The notes beneath the pieces are model-generated. The model was not told where the DNA came from, ran no database searches, and saw only the letters and a list, made by a program, of their open reading frames with translations. Positions 25,501-33,480 of a stretch of DNA of 39,930 nucleotides are shown here, one piece after another. The position numbers and the translations under genes are program-made. Where the stretch lies: NCBI GenBank assembly GCA_910584845.1, contig CAJUDH010000024.1:1-39930 (forward strand). Reading direction: 5' to 3'. How positions within the stretch are numbered: the first letter of the stretch is position 1; each line of letters starts with the position of its first letter. This stretch comes from an uncultured Lachnospiraceae bacterium. Its GTDB lineage: Bacteria; Bacillota; Clostridia; Lachnospirales; Lachnospiraceae.

Positions 25501-27731
25501 TGAAAGAGGCTGCTTCCGCGGACAGATCCCCCATGAATACGGGCGGCGGCGGAATGGAGCTGGGCGCCAGTATCCGATCCCTGTTTTTGGATACGGCAGA
25601 TTTCCAGACACTGGATGTTTCTGCGGCTGGTTCGGAGGTTTCCATCCAGTTGCCCGATAATGTAACTTCCTGGAGGATTACTGCGGCAGCAGTCACACCG
25701 GATTTAAAAGCCGGAAATGCAGTTTCTAACGCGGCTGCAACAATGCCATTTTATTTACAAACAATCCTGACAGAATCTTACTTGACCGGAGATGATATTG
25801 CTGTTTCCGCTTTGGCAGTCGGTACCGCTTTGGAACAGGGGAATGTCCGTTATACAGCTCAGTTATCAGGCGGAACCTTGGAAGAAACCCAAAAAGAACA
25901 GGAAACCCTTGTAGGAAACCGTGCTGTTTTTAACTTTGGAAAATTGCCGGCCGGAGCTTATCAGGTTACTTTATCGGCTCAGTATGGGGAATATCAGGAC
26001 GCTGTAACCCTGCCGCTTTCCGTCACCGATACCGGATTACTTCTCCCATCCATTGAAACGGTTGAACTGTCAGCCCTTTCCGAAGTGAAAAGCGCGGCCT
26101 GGCCTGTGGAAATCATTGTAGCAGACAATGACGCCAAGCCGGTATTTGACGCATTATCCTGGCTGACGTCCCGTCATGGCCGCCGGACAGAGAATATTGT
26201 CGGATCTGTCAGGGGACTGGAACTTTATAACGAGCTGCGGCCTGAAGATCAGAGGGAGCCTGTTATTCGGGATAACCGTTTGGATTCCATCCAGGGCGAT
26301 AACGGCGGTGTACGCATTTTGCCGGAATCCCAGGAAGACGCTGCCCTTACAGCACAAATCCTGATGGCTGCTCCGGAACTGATTCATCAGGGAAAAGCCA
26401 TTAGCTTCCTCCATGATGTTTTGAAAAACCCTGCCGCACCCCAGGACGACCGCATTATGGCCTATGTTGGTCTGGCTGCGGCCAAAGAACCTGTTTTATT
26501 GGATTTGCGGCGGCTGTATGAGCAGGACGGAGCCGATATGAAGCCTTACCTGCGTTTATACACAGGAGCAGCTTTTGCCTGGCTGGGGGATTTTGAACGG
26601 GCCAACGAAATTTATGAATCTGTAAAAATCCTTCATTCCAACAGCGAAGCCCATGTAGATGACTCTGACGTTCGCGCTACTGCTGCGGCCCTTTTGCTGG
26701 CTTCAGACACCGGGAAAATGGAAGATGCGGCAGAATTTGCCCGGTATTTAACCGGAGGAAGCTGGGAAAGCGGCAAAGAAGGCTCCCTGCCGAATTTGGA
26801 ACTGCTGGCATATGCCAAAAAAGCTTTTCCGAAAGAAACAAACGGTTCCCTGACCTATGAAGAAAATGGAAAAACGAAAGAAGTTGAGCTGAAAGACGGT
26901 GCTGCTTTCTTAACGCTGGATGAAAAAACCTTGCGTAATGGAAAATTCCGTTCCCAGTCTGGAAAATTGTCAGCGGCTGTAAAAGGCTTCCGTATGGGCT
27001 CCGGAGATGCTGTTGGGGATTTTGCATCTATTTCAAAGTCTTATGAGCCTCTATCCGGAAGTCTGACCCCTGGAAGCCAGGTTCAGGTAACGGTTACGGT
27101 CAAATTTAATGAAAATTCTCCTTACGGAACCTACACCTTGACAGACAGTATTCCTTCCGGCCTTCGCTGGCTTGGCGGAAGCCATATCGTTGCCCCGCAA
27201 AATGGTTCCATGTGGGTTTCCTTTGCCCAGGATGGACAGCGGATCACCGGAACGGTCCACCGTCCGGCACCCAATGGCCCGGATTTGCCGGTTCCGGTCC
27301 CCAGGGTGGAAAGCGCCTATGTCCGTTTCCTTCCGGCTCATGTAGAACCTGCGGAAAGTGATGATATAACGGATGAGTCAGAAGCTTCTTCCAGCGTATC
27401 CAAAACACCTCCTGACGTATCAGGAAATGCAGAAGGGAATTTGGAGCCGGACCCTGGTGAAATGACAGAAGAACCTCAGGAAAATGAAATTGTCCAAGAA
27501 GATGACACGGTAGAAGATGAAATTTATAATCCGGTTGATTTATCCGGTCATTTGAACCGTTACCAGCCCAATGATCCATCTGCACAGGAGCAGGAAGATC
27601 CCAACACCCTTGTATTTACCTACTACCTTAGCGCTGCACTTCCCGGCAGCTTCATCACAGAAAGCACATGGCTTTCCTGGGAAAATGACACGGTAAAAAG
27701 CGACCGTGGAACAATCAGCATTTCAGAATAA
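22524..27731 (+). CDS. Alpha-2-macroglobulin-like surface protein without thioester motif
   Basis: The 1735-residue protein is anchored by an N-terminal membrane helix (about 7-27) and otherwise lies outside the cell. Two Ig-like domains come first (FNRPGV..., FTFSFQTS). Macroglobulin domains follow: YTDREIYLPGDPIHFWG (MG2-like), PDKTEYRPGETMNVKI, AAVGIVDESIFDL, and the A2M core WRITAAAVTPDLKAG. Where thioester members have CxEQ, this one reads G-RRTEN (1219-1224), so no thioester can form. An acidic Ser/Pro/Glu insert occurs near 1620-1685. Bacterial relatives trap proteases in envelope defence; this one may be structural or act without covalent trapping. GGGGGATC precedes ATG 22524. It stands alone and ends at a terminator shared with the RND gene. 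Confidence 0.88.
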   Translation: MLKQHRFLIPVILLIVIFFSFLLGWWLSLPRGDELPASIRIEPSEREESGVTTGSAFLLTSGFSLKEDALRSILELEPALNYTLSGGGKEWILQPVMPLRENMVYTFRVKNNSGTPVQSFAFQTRSDLLVNDVFPRDSAYVDIDTGIEMRFNRPGVDISKGFQILPPVSGRFESQDYTCRFIPDVPLEHNSIYRITLSNLSSTDGAVLQTPFTFSFQTSEEEGAESWDDLSLEQASASFIPGDEMRIRLYGGDQQAKASYTMTLHKYPGINAYANALRERDKFYQEQYGVKTVYHLSTDGLDEVMNTEGQLMENNGDLYAPLPDNLSEGYYIFTLSGEVAGKEQFAQQMIQVVNLGLYMQSVGGDTLFWMGDPISQGPVKDAVVELETLSGEKISGKANENGVASFSNGESKNSYVTILRDGTPVWFSGSNLSVPQEERPLSWDYYSAIYTDREIYLPGDPIHFWGVVKPRNHAPMPDSVWVSLATMWPSSTLSGMEVQVKDGIFSGVLNPGSLRTDHYQLKVGNGADGAYIESSLTISEYTKPAYQISLSTDKDFYYYGETITFYVSAKYYDGTPAAGVKLTADSFEANLNDYPITLDQSGKAEFKAVLNPSHQQEPGQVASWTPNTVFWSVNSADGQPVNLYQSDTFFALPSKIAAEMTYEGDGRISIQTAVLDDTKLKAAEKAWIMGESQFQQLQGVPADIPMTLVVHKVVFHQIQTGSWYDYVNKRNVPVYKNQREETVERNIQVSSVTGKAEVTDLPFSDSSGTIYWYELRFAGGVYGDVCETITPVSPYRDPDWKQYQFLKDPWGIEIAPGDSMEIGVWENEQKIENPLFLYTVVQDKILNTQVSQGDSTFSMEEKHLPNIWLAGAYFDGHSMHEIQSTCVKYDYTDRTLQVTAEPDKTEYRPGETMNVKISIADQDGNPVSGKAAVGIVDESIFDLSFQEIDLAGQIYTNIYYPNIIQSIAAGNGGLSDIDVQDDASAAGGMNNSMKEAASADRSPMNTGGGGMELGASIRSLFLDTADFQTLDVSAAGSEVSIQLPDNVTSWRITAAAVTPDLKAGNAVSNAAATMPFYLQTILTESYLTGDDIAVSALAVGTALEQGNVRYTAQLSGGTLEETQKEQETLVGNRAVFNFGKLPAGAYQVTLSAQYGEYQDAVTLPLSVTDTGLLLPSIETVELSALSEVKSAAWPVEIIVADNDAKPVFDALSWLTSRHGRRTENIVGSVRGLELYNELRPEDQREPVIRDNRLDSIQGDNGGVRILPESQEDAALTAQILMAAPELIHQGKAISFLHDVLKNPAAPQDDRIMAYVGLAAAKEPVLLDLRRLYEQDGADMKPYLRLYTGAAFAWLGDFERANEIYESVKILHSNSEAHVDDSDVRATAAALLLASDTGKMEDAAEFARYLTGGSWESGKEGSLPNLELLAYAKKAFPKETNGSLTYEENGKTKEVELKDGAAFLTLDEKTLRNGKFRSQSGKLSAAVKGFRMGSGDAVGDFASISKSYEPLSGSLTPGSQVQVTVTVKFNENSPYGTYTLTDSIPSGLRWLGGSHIVAPQNGSMWVSFAQDGQRITGTVHRPAPNGPDLPVPVPRVESAYVRFLPAHVEPAESDDITDESEASSSVSKTPPDVSGNAEGNLEPDPGEMTEEPQENEIVQEDDTVEDEIYNPVDLSGHLNRYQPNDPSAQEQEDPNTLVFTYYLSAALPGSFITESTWLSWENDTVKSDRGTISISE

Positions 27732-27879
27732 CAAGCTGCAAATCAAGGCAGAGCGGTTATATTCAATTTTAAGGCCACTGACAGCCTCATAAACGTGGCT
27801 TTGACTTCGAACCGTAAAATTACACGTCAAAAATAAAAACGCGAAATAGGGCTAATTTTGCGGGTTTCAGAGCGTATTG

Positions 27880-27918
27880 AAAAAAGGCCTCCTGTTGATA
27901 ACACAGGAGGCCTTTTTT
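27880..27918. terminator. Bidirectional terminator
   Basis: A 16-bp perfect stem (AAAAAAGGCCTCCTGT and its complement) with a 7-base loop. It ends both the macroglobulin-like gene and the RND gene. Confidence 0.93.
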
Positions 27919-27922
27919 GCGG

Positions 27923-30900
27923 TTATAAATTATCCTGAAATTCATGGGGGACTTGTTCCAGGCTTAAAGCCTGATCTCTGCGGTTATGTTTGGGAGGACG
28001 TGGATTTTTTCCTTTTTCCATTTTTCTCCGGTTCCGGTCCTGTTTGTCAAAAATCAGATACACAGTAGGGACCAGAATTAAAGTAAGCAAGGTGGAAATG
28101 GACAGCCCCCCAATCACAACGACAGCCATAGACTGCATCATTTCAACCTTTCCTCCAATGCCGGCGGCCATAGGAATCAAAGATAAAATTGTTGTTAATG
28201 TGGTCATCAGGATAGGGCGCAGACGGCTTTTCCCGGATGCAATCAAAGCATCCATAGGGGACATTCCCTGGGTTTTGCGCAGATAAGACGTATAATCGAT
28301 CAATACGATGGCATTGTTTACTACAATCCCTACCAGCATAATCAGCCCGATTAAACTGGTCATGGAAATTGACATGCCGGTAACAGATAATGCCAGAAAA
28401 GCGCCTGTCATCGAAAACGGGACGGACAGCATCACCACTAAGGAAAAACGGCAGGATTCAAACTGGAAAGCCATTACAACAAAAACCAGGAAAATAGAAG
28501 TGGCTAAAGCATTACCAATGGCTCCAAATTCTGATTCCATCCGGCGCATGTTGCTCCCTTGGGAAACCGTGATCCCATCTAAATTCATTCCCTGGGCCTG
28601 GGCAATCAACTGTTGCGAAAGCTGGCTTGCAGAAACGCCGGACGCCGTTTGCCCTGTAACAGTGACAACATAATCTCCATCGATCCGTTGGATTTGGGAT
28701 GGCTGGTTGGAATAAACCACTTGCGCCACGTCCGTCAAAGGCACTTCATTCTGTCCCACGGTCAGCATTAAACCGGAAAGATCGCTGATATCGTGAAACC
28801 GTTCCGGCGGATATTCGATTTTGATATCATATTCCGCATCCGCAGTCTGCAAAGAATCTGCATTCATGCCGGATAAAATATTCCTGACTTGGCTTACCAC
28901 TGCGGAGGGTGTTAATCCCAAAGCGGCCGCTTGTACATGGTCTACTTTTAGGACCGCTTCCGGAGATCCGCTGCTTAAACTGCTGGTGGCTGAAGCAATT
29001 CCTTCGGTGGATGCCACTAAACTCCGTATTTGTTCAGCGGATTCCTTCAGGATGTCATAATTTTCACCGGTTAAACGAATTTCTACTTCATTGTTTCCGC
29101 CGAATGACATCCCACCGCGCTCTGAAACAGAAATGGAACAGTTCTCGATGTCAATGGTTTCTTTGCGGAGCATGGATACAAAATCTTGTGTTGTTCCCTG
29201 ATAACTGTCATTCAAGTAAACAGACATACTGGCGCTTCCGCCGCCCCGGCTGGAAAGGGAATAGCTTTCCACTTCTTCATGGGATGAAACTACCTGTTCG
29301 ATTTGCGTCATAATTTCATTGGTTTTGTCAATGGACAGCCCTGTTTTTGTTTCTACTGAAATATTGATCTGGCCTTGGTCCATGTTTGGCATCAGTTCCT
29401 GCTCCAAAGTCGTGTAAAGATAAACAGTGCATCCTAAAACACACAATGCAATGAAAATCACAATGATTTTATGAGTCAATGCAGCTTTCAGCAATTTTCC
29501 ATAGCCGTTTTCTAACCGGCGCAAAGCACGGTTTACTTTAGAATTTTTCTTTTCTACTGGAGCAAGCTGCACAAAAAGCATAGGAACCATGGTCAATGCA
29601 GAAATTAAAGAGGCCAGCATGGAAAATACAATGGTAAATCCAACTTGTTTAAAAAGCTGCCCAGCCATGCCATCCATTAAGGCAATGGGCAGAAATACAA
29701 CGATTGTTGTAACAGTAGATGCAACAACAGAAGCCGAAACCAGTTTTGCCCCTTCAATGGCACTGTCTGCATAAGTGCGTATTTCAGTCCGGTTTGTAAA
29801 GCAGCTTTCCAGCACAACTATGGAATTGTCTACCATCATGCCGATTCCAACAACCAGGCCGCCTAAACTCATTAAGTTGATTGTCATGCCAAAGACACTC
29901 ATTAAGACCAAAGCCGCAAATACAGATAAAGGCATGGAAACCGCTACAATCATTGCGGCCCGCCAGTCCCCTAAAAATAGCAGCAGCACAAACATGGAAA
30001 TTGCTAATCCCTGTAACAGGGAAGAAACAACATTCATGATATTTTCGTAAATCTGCTCGCCGCTGTTATTGGAAACCGTAATTGCAATCCCTAGTCCTGA
30101 AGCATTTAATTTTTCTACTTTTTCCGCAATTTCATTACATACCTCAATGGTATTTGCACTTTGATTTTTTGAAATGGAAATATTGATATTATCCATGCCA
30201 TTGTAACGGCTGATGGAATTTTGTTCTTCTTCCACTAAAGAAACTGCCGCTATATCCGACAAATGGATAATATCTCCGGAAGAAAGTGAAATTGAAATAT
30301 CTTCCAGGCTTTTTGGTGTAGAATAGCTTTCACTTGCTGTTAAAGAAAGGCTGACCTCACCCCGGTTGATATCTCCAATGGTAGATGTGAAATCCGCGGA
30401 CATAACAGCGTTGGCAATATCGGACATGGAAAGCTTATATTGCTTCATGTTTTCCTCGTTCAAAAGGATTTGTACATATTTCCGGCTGCCGCCCATGGTT
30501 TCTACACTGGCAACGCCATTGATTTTTTCTAATTCCGGTACAATGGTTTCGTCAATATAGCTCATCAGCTTGTCGCTGCCTTCCCCCTGAATGGAAAGCT
30601 CCATGATGGTGGAAGAATCCATAGACATTTCCATTACGACAGGATCATCTGCGGAATCCGGCAGCCGGACCCGTTGTAAAGCTTCTTCGATGTCTTCCCG
30701 CTTTTCGCTGGTATCTACGGAATAATCAAATTCCAGCATTGTCATGGAACTTCCTTCTGAAGAACGGGAAGTCATAGAATCTACATCACTGATTTGAGAA
30801 AGGGCACTCTCAATAACATCTGTCACCAACTGATCCACTTCTTCCGGGGATGCGTCAGAGTAAGAAGTACGGACCATTAAAACAGGCATATTCATTTCCG

Positions 30901-31012
30901 GAGTCGATTCCATTTTCATGGAAAATACAGAAGAAATCCCGAATACAATCAGGGAAAGAACGCACATACAAAGACCAACCGGTCTTTTGACAGAAAATGA
31001 AGAAAGATTCAT
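27923..31012 (-). CDS. RND family transporter (AcrB/HAE1-like)
   Basis: The 1029-residue protein has the RND layout: an N-terminal helix (VKRPVGLCMCVLSLIVFG), a large external loop, a helix bundle with LVVGIGMMVDNSIVVLE, a second external loop, and a closing bundle with VGIVVNNAIVLIDYT and GKSRLRPILMTTLTTIL. It should export hydrophobic or amphipathic compounds using the proton gradient, together with the adaptor encoded upstream. ATG 31012 has GGGGGAA ahead of it; a TTG six codons upstream would overlap that site. No outer-membrane channel is present, as expected for a Gram-positive host. It follows the adaptor gene after 89 bases that hold an attenuator-like hairpin. Confidence 0.93.
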   Translation of the reverse strand: MNLSSFSVKRPVGLCMCVLSLIVFGISSVFSMKMESTPEMNMPVLMVRTSYSDASPEEVDQLVTDVIESALSQISDVDSMTSRSSEGSSMTMLEFDYSVDTSEKREDIEEALQRVRLPDSADDPVVMEMSMDSSTIMELSIQGEGSDKLMSYIDETIVPELEKINGVASVETMGGSRKYVQILLNEENMKQYKLSMSDIANAVMSADFTSTIGDINRGEVSLSLTASESYSTPKSLEDISISLSSGDIIHLSDIAAVSLVEEEQNSISRYNGMDNINISISKNQSANTIEVCNEIAEKVEKLNASGLGIAITVSNNSGEQIYENIMNVVSSLLQGLAISMFVLLLFLGDWRAAMIVAVSMPLSVFAALVLMSVFGMTINLMSLGGLVVGIGMMVDNSIVVLESCFTNRTEIRTYADSAIEGAKLVSASVVASTVTTIVVFLPIALMDGMAGQLFKQVGFTIVFSMLASLISALTMVPMLFVQLAPVEKKNSKVNRALRRLENGYGKLLKAALTHKIIVIFIALCVLGCTVYLYTTLEQELMPNMDQGQINISVETKTGLSIDKTNEIMTQIEQVVSSHEEVESYSLSSRGGGSASMSVYLNDSYQGTTQDFVSMLRKETIDIENCSISVSERGGMSFGGNNEVEIRLTGENYDILKESAEQIRSLVASTEGIASATSSLSSGSPEAVLKVDHVQAAALGLTPSAVVSQVRNILSGMNADSLQTADAEYDIKIEYPPERFHDISDLSGLMLTVGQNEVPLTDVAQVVYSNQPSQIQRIDGDYVVTVTGQTASGVSASQLSQQLIAQAQGMNLDGITVSQGSNMRRMESEFGAIGNALATSIFLVFVVMAFQFESCRFSLVVMLSVPFSMTGAFLALSVTGMSISMTSLIGLIMLVGIVVNNAIVLIDYTSYLRKTQGMSPMDALIASGKSRLRPILMTTLTTILSLIPMAAGIGGKVEMMQSMAVVVIGGLSISTLLTLILVPTVYLIFDKQDRNRRKMEKGKNPRPPKHNRRDQALSLEQVPHEFQDNL

Positions 31013-31054
31013 ATATTTTGATTCCCCCAAAATCTAAAAAAATCTAAAAAAATA

Positions 31055-31071
31055 CCGGGGAAGGCCCCCGG
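31055..31071 (-). terminator. Terminator-like hairpin between adaptor and RND genes
   Basis: CCGGGG and CCCCGG form a 6-bp GC stem with a 5-base loop. On the - strand it is followed by TATTTTTTTAGATTTTTTT. It lies inside the operon, so it may reduce rather than end transcription of the RND gene. Confidence 0.65.
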
Positions 31072-31101
31072 CATAAAGGCCAGCCCTATAAAGGCACGGC
31101 T

Positions 31102-32973
31102 TTAATTCTTTTTATTGAGCAGTCCGCTTCCGGATGAGGATTTTTCAATAATAGATTTTGCTATGGCATTGGATGCGGCGTTGCTGTTGCCTACATAAGC
31201 AGGGGAAAGATCTTTTGTTTTTGGTTCTTCCGGATAAGTCGGTTCTTCTGGCAGTTCTATGCCAAAATCCGGATCTTCTTCCTCCTCCATACTGTCATAA
31301 AGGATTTCAGAACGTTCTTCTTCAGATTCTTCCTGCAAGCTTTTATCTTCCAGTTCCTTTTCAGAATTTTTTATTTTGGTTTCTTTTGCTGGTTCTGATT
31401 TCGGATTGCTGGCGGCAGAAGCAGCAGGTTTTATACCAGGTGCGGAAGCTGCTGATTCGACAAGCTGCTGCATTCCTTCCGCCAATAACACATCCACATT
31501 GTCTGCTAAATCCGGATGCCAGGTTGTAATAATCAGGCTGGAAGAAGTGATTCCATCTTCTACAACAATTTCTGTTTCATTGGACATGCCTGTTTTTAAG
31601 TCGGCACGGTGGGCTTTTCCATCCGAATAAACAAAAACATAAGGCTGGTCCCCGTCGTAATAAACGTGGTCAATGGGGACCATAAGGGAATTTTCTGCTT
31701 TTGCTGTGGTAGCGGCAACTTTAACAGAAACGCCGGGAAGCAAATTGCAGCCTTCTTCTAAGTCTGCTTTGATGGGGAACAGCCCGGAGGAAGCATCTGC
31801 TTCTGTTTCAATTTCCGTGATTGTGGCCTGATAAGTTTCACTGCCTCTGGAAACGGTAATGTTATCCCCAATGTTTAAAGCTGCGGCCCCGTCAGAAGAA
31901 GCATTAAACGTAAGCTGAACACTGTCATCATTTTTTATGACAAAAGCTGCTGTGTTGGAATTGGCCATTCCATAAGGTTCCACATTGCAGGCCGTAATTT
32001 TTCCGCTGACCGGAGTAAAAACTTTTGTCTTGTCTAAATCCCTTTGTGCTGATTCCAAAGAAAGCAGGGAAGATTCTAAAGAAAGCTTGGAAGATTTTAA
32101 TTGTGCTTCTGTAACAGCTTTCTGTTCCTGATAAGCATCTCCTGTGGCTAGTTCCATTTCCTGCTGTGCTTTTACCAAATCTTTATAAGCATTGTTTTTT
32201 GAAGTTGCAACAGAACTTTTGTAATCATCATAATCGTCTAATGCTTCTGAATATTGTTCTGCGTAATTGTTATAATCACTTCGTGCTTTTAAATATTCTT
32301 CATATTTGGCTTCTAAATCTTCCTGGCTGGCAGATCCCTTCATATGGTTGTATTCATCCAGCAATTCATCCATTGCAGTTTCCGCTTTATCTTTGCGTTC
32401 CATCAGGGAATCTATATTGTCATCTTCACTGTCAATTTCAGATTTATAATTTAAACGGGCTTGCCGGTAGCTTTGTTCTGCTTTTTCCAGACTGTTTTCT
32501 GCATTCAGGATTTTTGAAGTATAATCACTGCCTAATGTTTTATTGGCACTGGCAATAGAGCTTTCATAGCTGGCTACACTGCTGGCATAGGAGGCTTCAG
32601 CCCGTTCCAGTGCAAATTGCAGATCACTGGTATCCAGTTCCATGAGAAGATCTCCGGCTTTTATGTAATCGCCTTCATCATAATGCAGCTTTACAATTTT
32701 CCCATTGGTTTCCGGATAAATGGAAATCGTATCTGCTGCTTCTATTTTTCCGATAAATTCTGTCTGGCGCTCCATTTTTCCAATTGTCGGGTTTTCTAAT
32801 TTGACTGTGATGATGCTGGCAGATTTCTCTGCCATCTGCATATTTCCGCCGCCAGGTCCCCCAGGGCCGCCGCCCATTCCGGCCGCCATGACCACAGTTG
32901 TTATGGCAATTGCAGCTACGCCTATCAGGATTGACCCAGCCGCAGTTTTTCTTTGTTTTTCATTCCATTCCAT
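31102..32973 (-). CDS. RND periplasmic-type adaptor (HlyD/MFP family)
   Basis: The 623-residue protein has an N-terminal membrane helix (about 12-31), a Gly/Pro-rich stretch, a lipoyl-like half (IGKIEAADTISIYPETNGKIVKLHYDEGDYIKAGD), a long coiled-coil hairpin (about 130-290), the second lipoyl half (DKTKVFTPVSGKITA), and beta-barrel and membrane-proximal regions. The last 120 residues are an unusual acidic, low-complexity tail (many E/D, then Ser/Asn). It links the RND pump to the cell envelope. GGCGGAG precedes ATG 32973; the frame runs 49 codons further upstream without a ribosome site. Confidence 0.88.
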   Translation of the reverse strand: MEWNEKQRKTAAGSILIGVAAIAITTVVMAAGMGGGPGGPGGGNMQMAEKSASIITVKLENPTIGKMERQTEFIGKIEAADTISIYPETNGKIVKLHYDEGDYIKAGDLLMELDTSDLQFALERAEASYASSVASYESSIASANKTLGSDYTSKILNAENSLEKAEQSYRQARLNYKSEIDSEDDNIDSLMERKDKAETAMDELLDEYNHMKGSASQEDLEAKYEEYLKARSDYNNYAEQYSEALDDYDDYKSSVATSKNNAYKDLVKAQQEMELATGDAYQEQKAVTEAQLKSSKLSLESSLLSLESAQRDLDKTKVFTPVSGKITACNVEPYGMANSNTAAFVIKNDDSVQLTFNASSDGAAALNIGDNITVSRGSETYQATITEIETEADASSGLFPIKADLEEGCNLLPGVSVKVAATTAKAENSLMVPIDHVYYDGDQPYVFVYSDGKAHRADLKTGMSNETEIVVEDGITSSSLIITTWHPDLADNVDVLLAEGMQQLVESAASAPGIKPAASAASNPKSEPAKETKIKNSEKELEDKSLQEESEEERSEILYDSMEEEEDPDFGIELPEEPTYPEEPKTKDLSPAYVGNSNAASNAIAKSIIEKSSSGSGLLNKKN

Positions 32974-33069
32974 AAGGCTCCGCCTTTCCCATAGCTTGTA
33001 TGTTTTGGGTATTGAGCCCATTTTATGAGGGAATTGTGTTGGAGCTGAAATAATTTTATGAATGAATTG

Positions 33070-33097
33070 AGAATAACATTGGCTCAGGAAAAAACAA
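33070..33097 (-). promoter_or_regulatory. Candidate promoter of the adaptor-RND operon
   Basis: On the - strand TTGTTT (33092-33097), 16 bases, TATTCT (33070-33075). The leader would be about 90 bases. Confidence 0.4.
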
Positions 33098-33173
33098 GGT
33101 AGATTTTCTATTAAAAACAAAGTTTTTATCTTAGGAAAATTGAGTTATAAAAATTGCTTTAAGCCTGTTTTTT

Positions 33174-33402
33174 TCCACCGGTGTTGAAAAAATTTTTCCT
33201 ATCTATCTATTTATTATTATTTATATTATTTATTATTATAATAAGGTATAGGCTGTTGATAAGTGACTTTTATAACATGGATAAGTGACTTTTATAACAT
33301 TTAAAGGTGACTTTTATTCTATGTGGAAAATTTGGTAAAGTGACCTTTATAACATAAAAACAGCAAAAAAGGCCATTTTTAAATAAAGGGTGGTTGAAAA
33401 TA
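33174..33402 (+). other. Replication origin 2 (iteron type)
   Basis: Upstream of rep2, an AT tract made of TTATTATTATT-like sequence (33200-33243) is followed by iterons (33261-33355). TGTGGAAAA (33323-33331) is close to a DnaA box (TGTGGATAA). The order AT tract, iterons, promoter, rep differs from origin 1, where the iterons come first. The whole gap 32974-33480 holds this origin plus the two divergent promoters. Confidence 0.82.
33261..33355 (+). repeat. Four iterons of origin 2
   Basis: The core AAGTGACTTTTATAACAT begins at 33261, 33283, 33305 (AGGTGAC variant) and 33338. Spacing is 22, 22 and 33 bases, which is 1, 1 and 1.5 periods. The reverse complement (TATAAAAGTCAC) closely matches the fourth iteron of origin 1 (TATAAAAACTCAC). 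Confidence 0.9.
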
Positions 33403-33431
33403 TTGACTGGTCACTTTTTTTCTGTTACTAT
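33403..33431 (+). promoter_or_regulatory. Promoter and operator of rep2
   Basis: TTGACT (33403-33408), 17 bases, TACTAT (33426-33431). The palindrome TGAC-TG-GTCA (33404-33413) overlaps the -35 and contains the iteron core in inverted orientation, as expected for self-repression by a Rep dimer. Confidence 0.82.
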
Positions 33432-33480
33432 GATTTTAGGGCTTTTTGATAGTGAAAATTGAGGGGAGGAGAGCCGTAAA

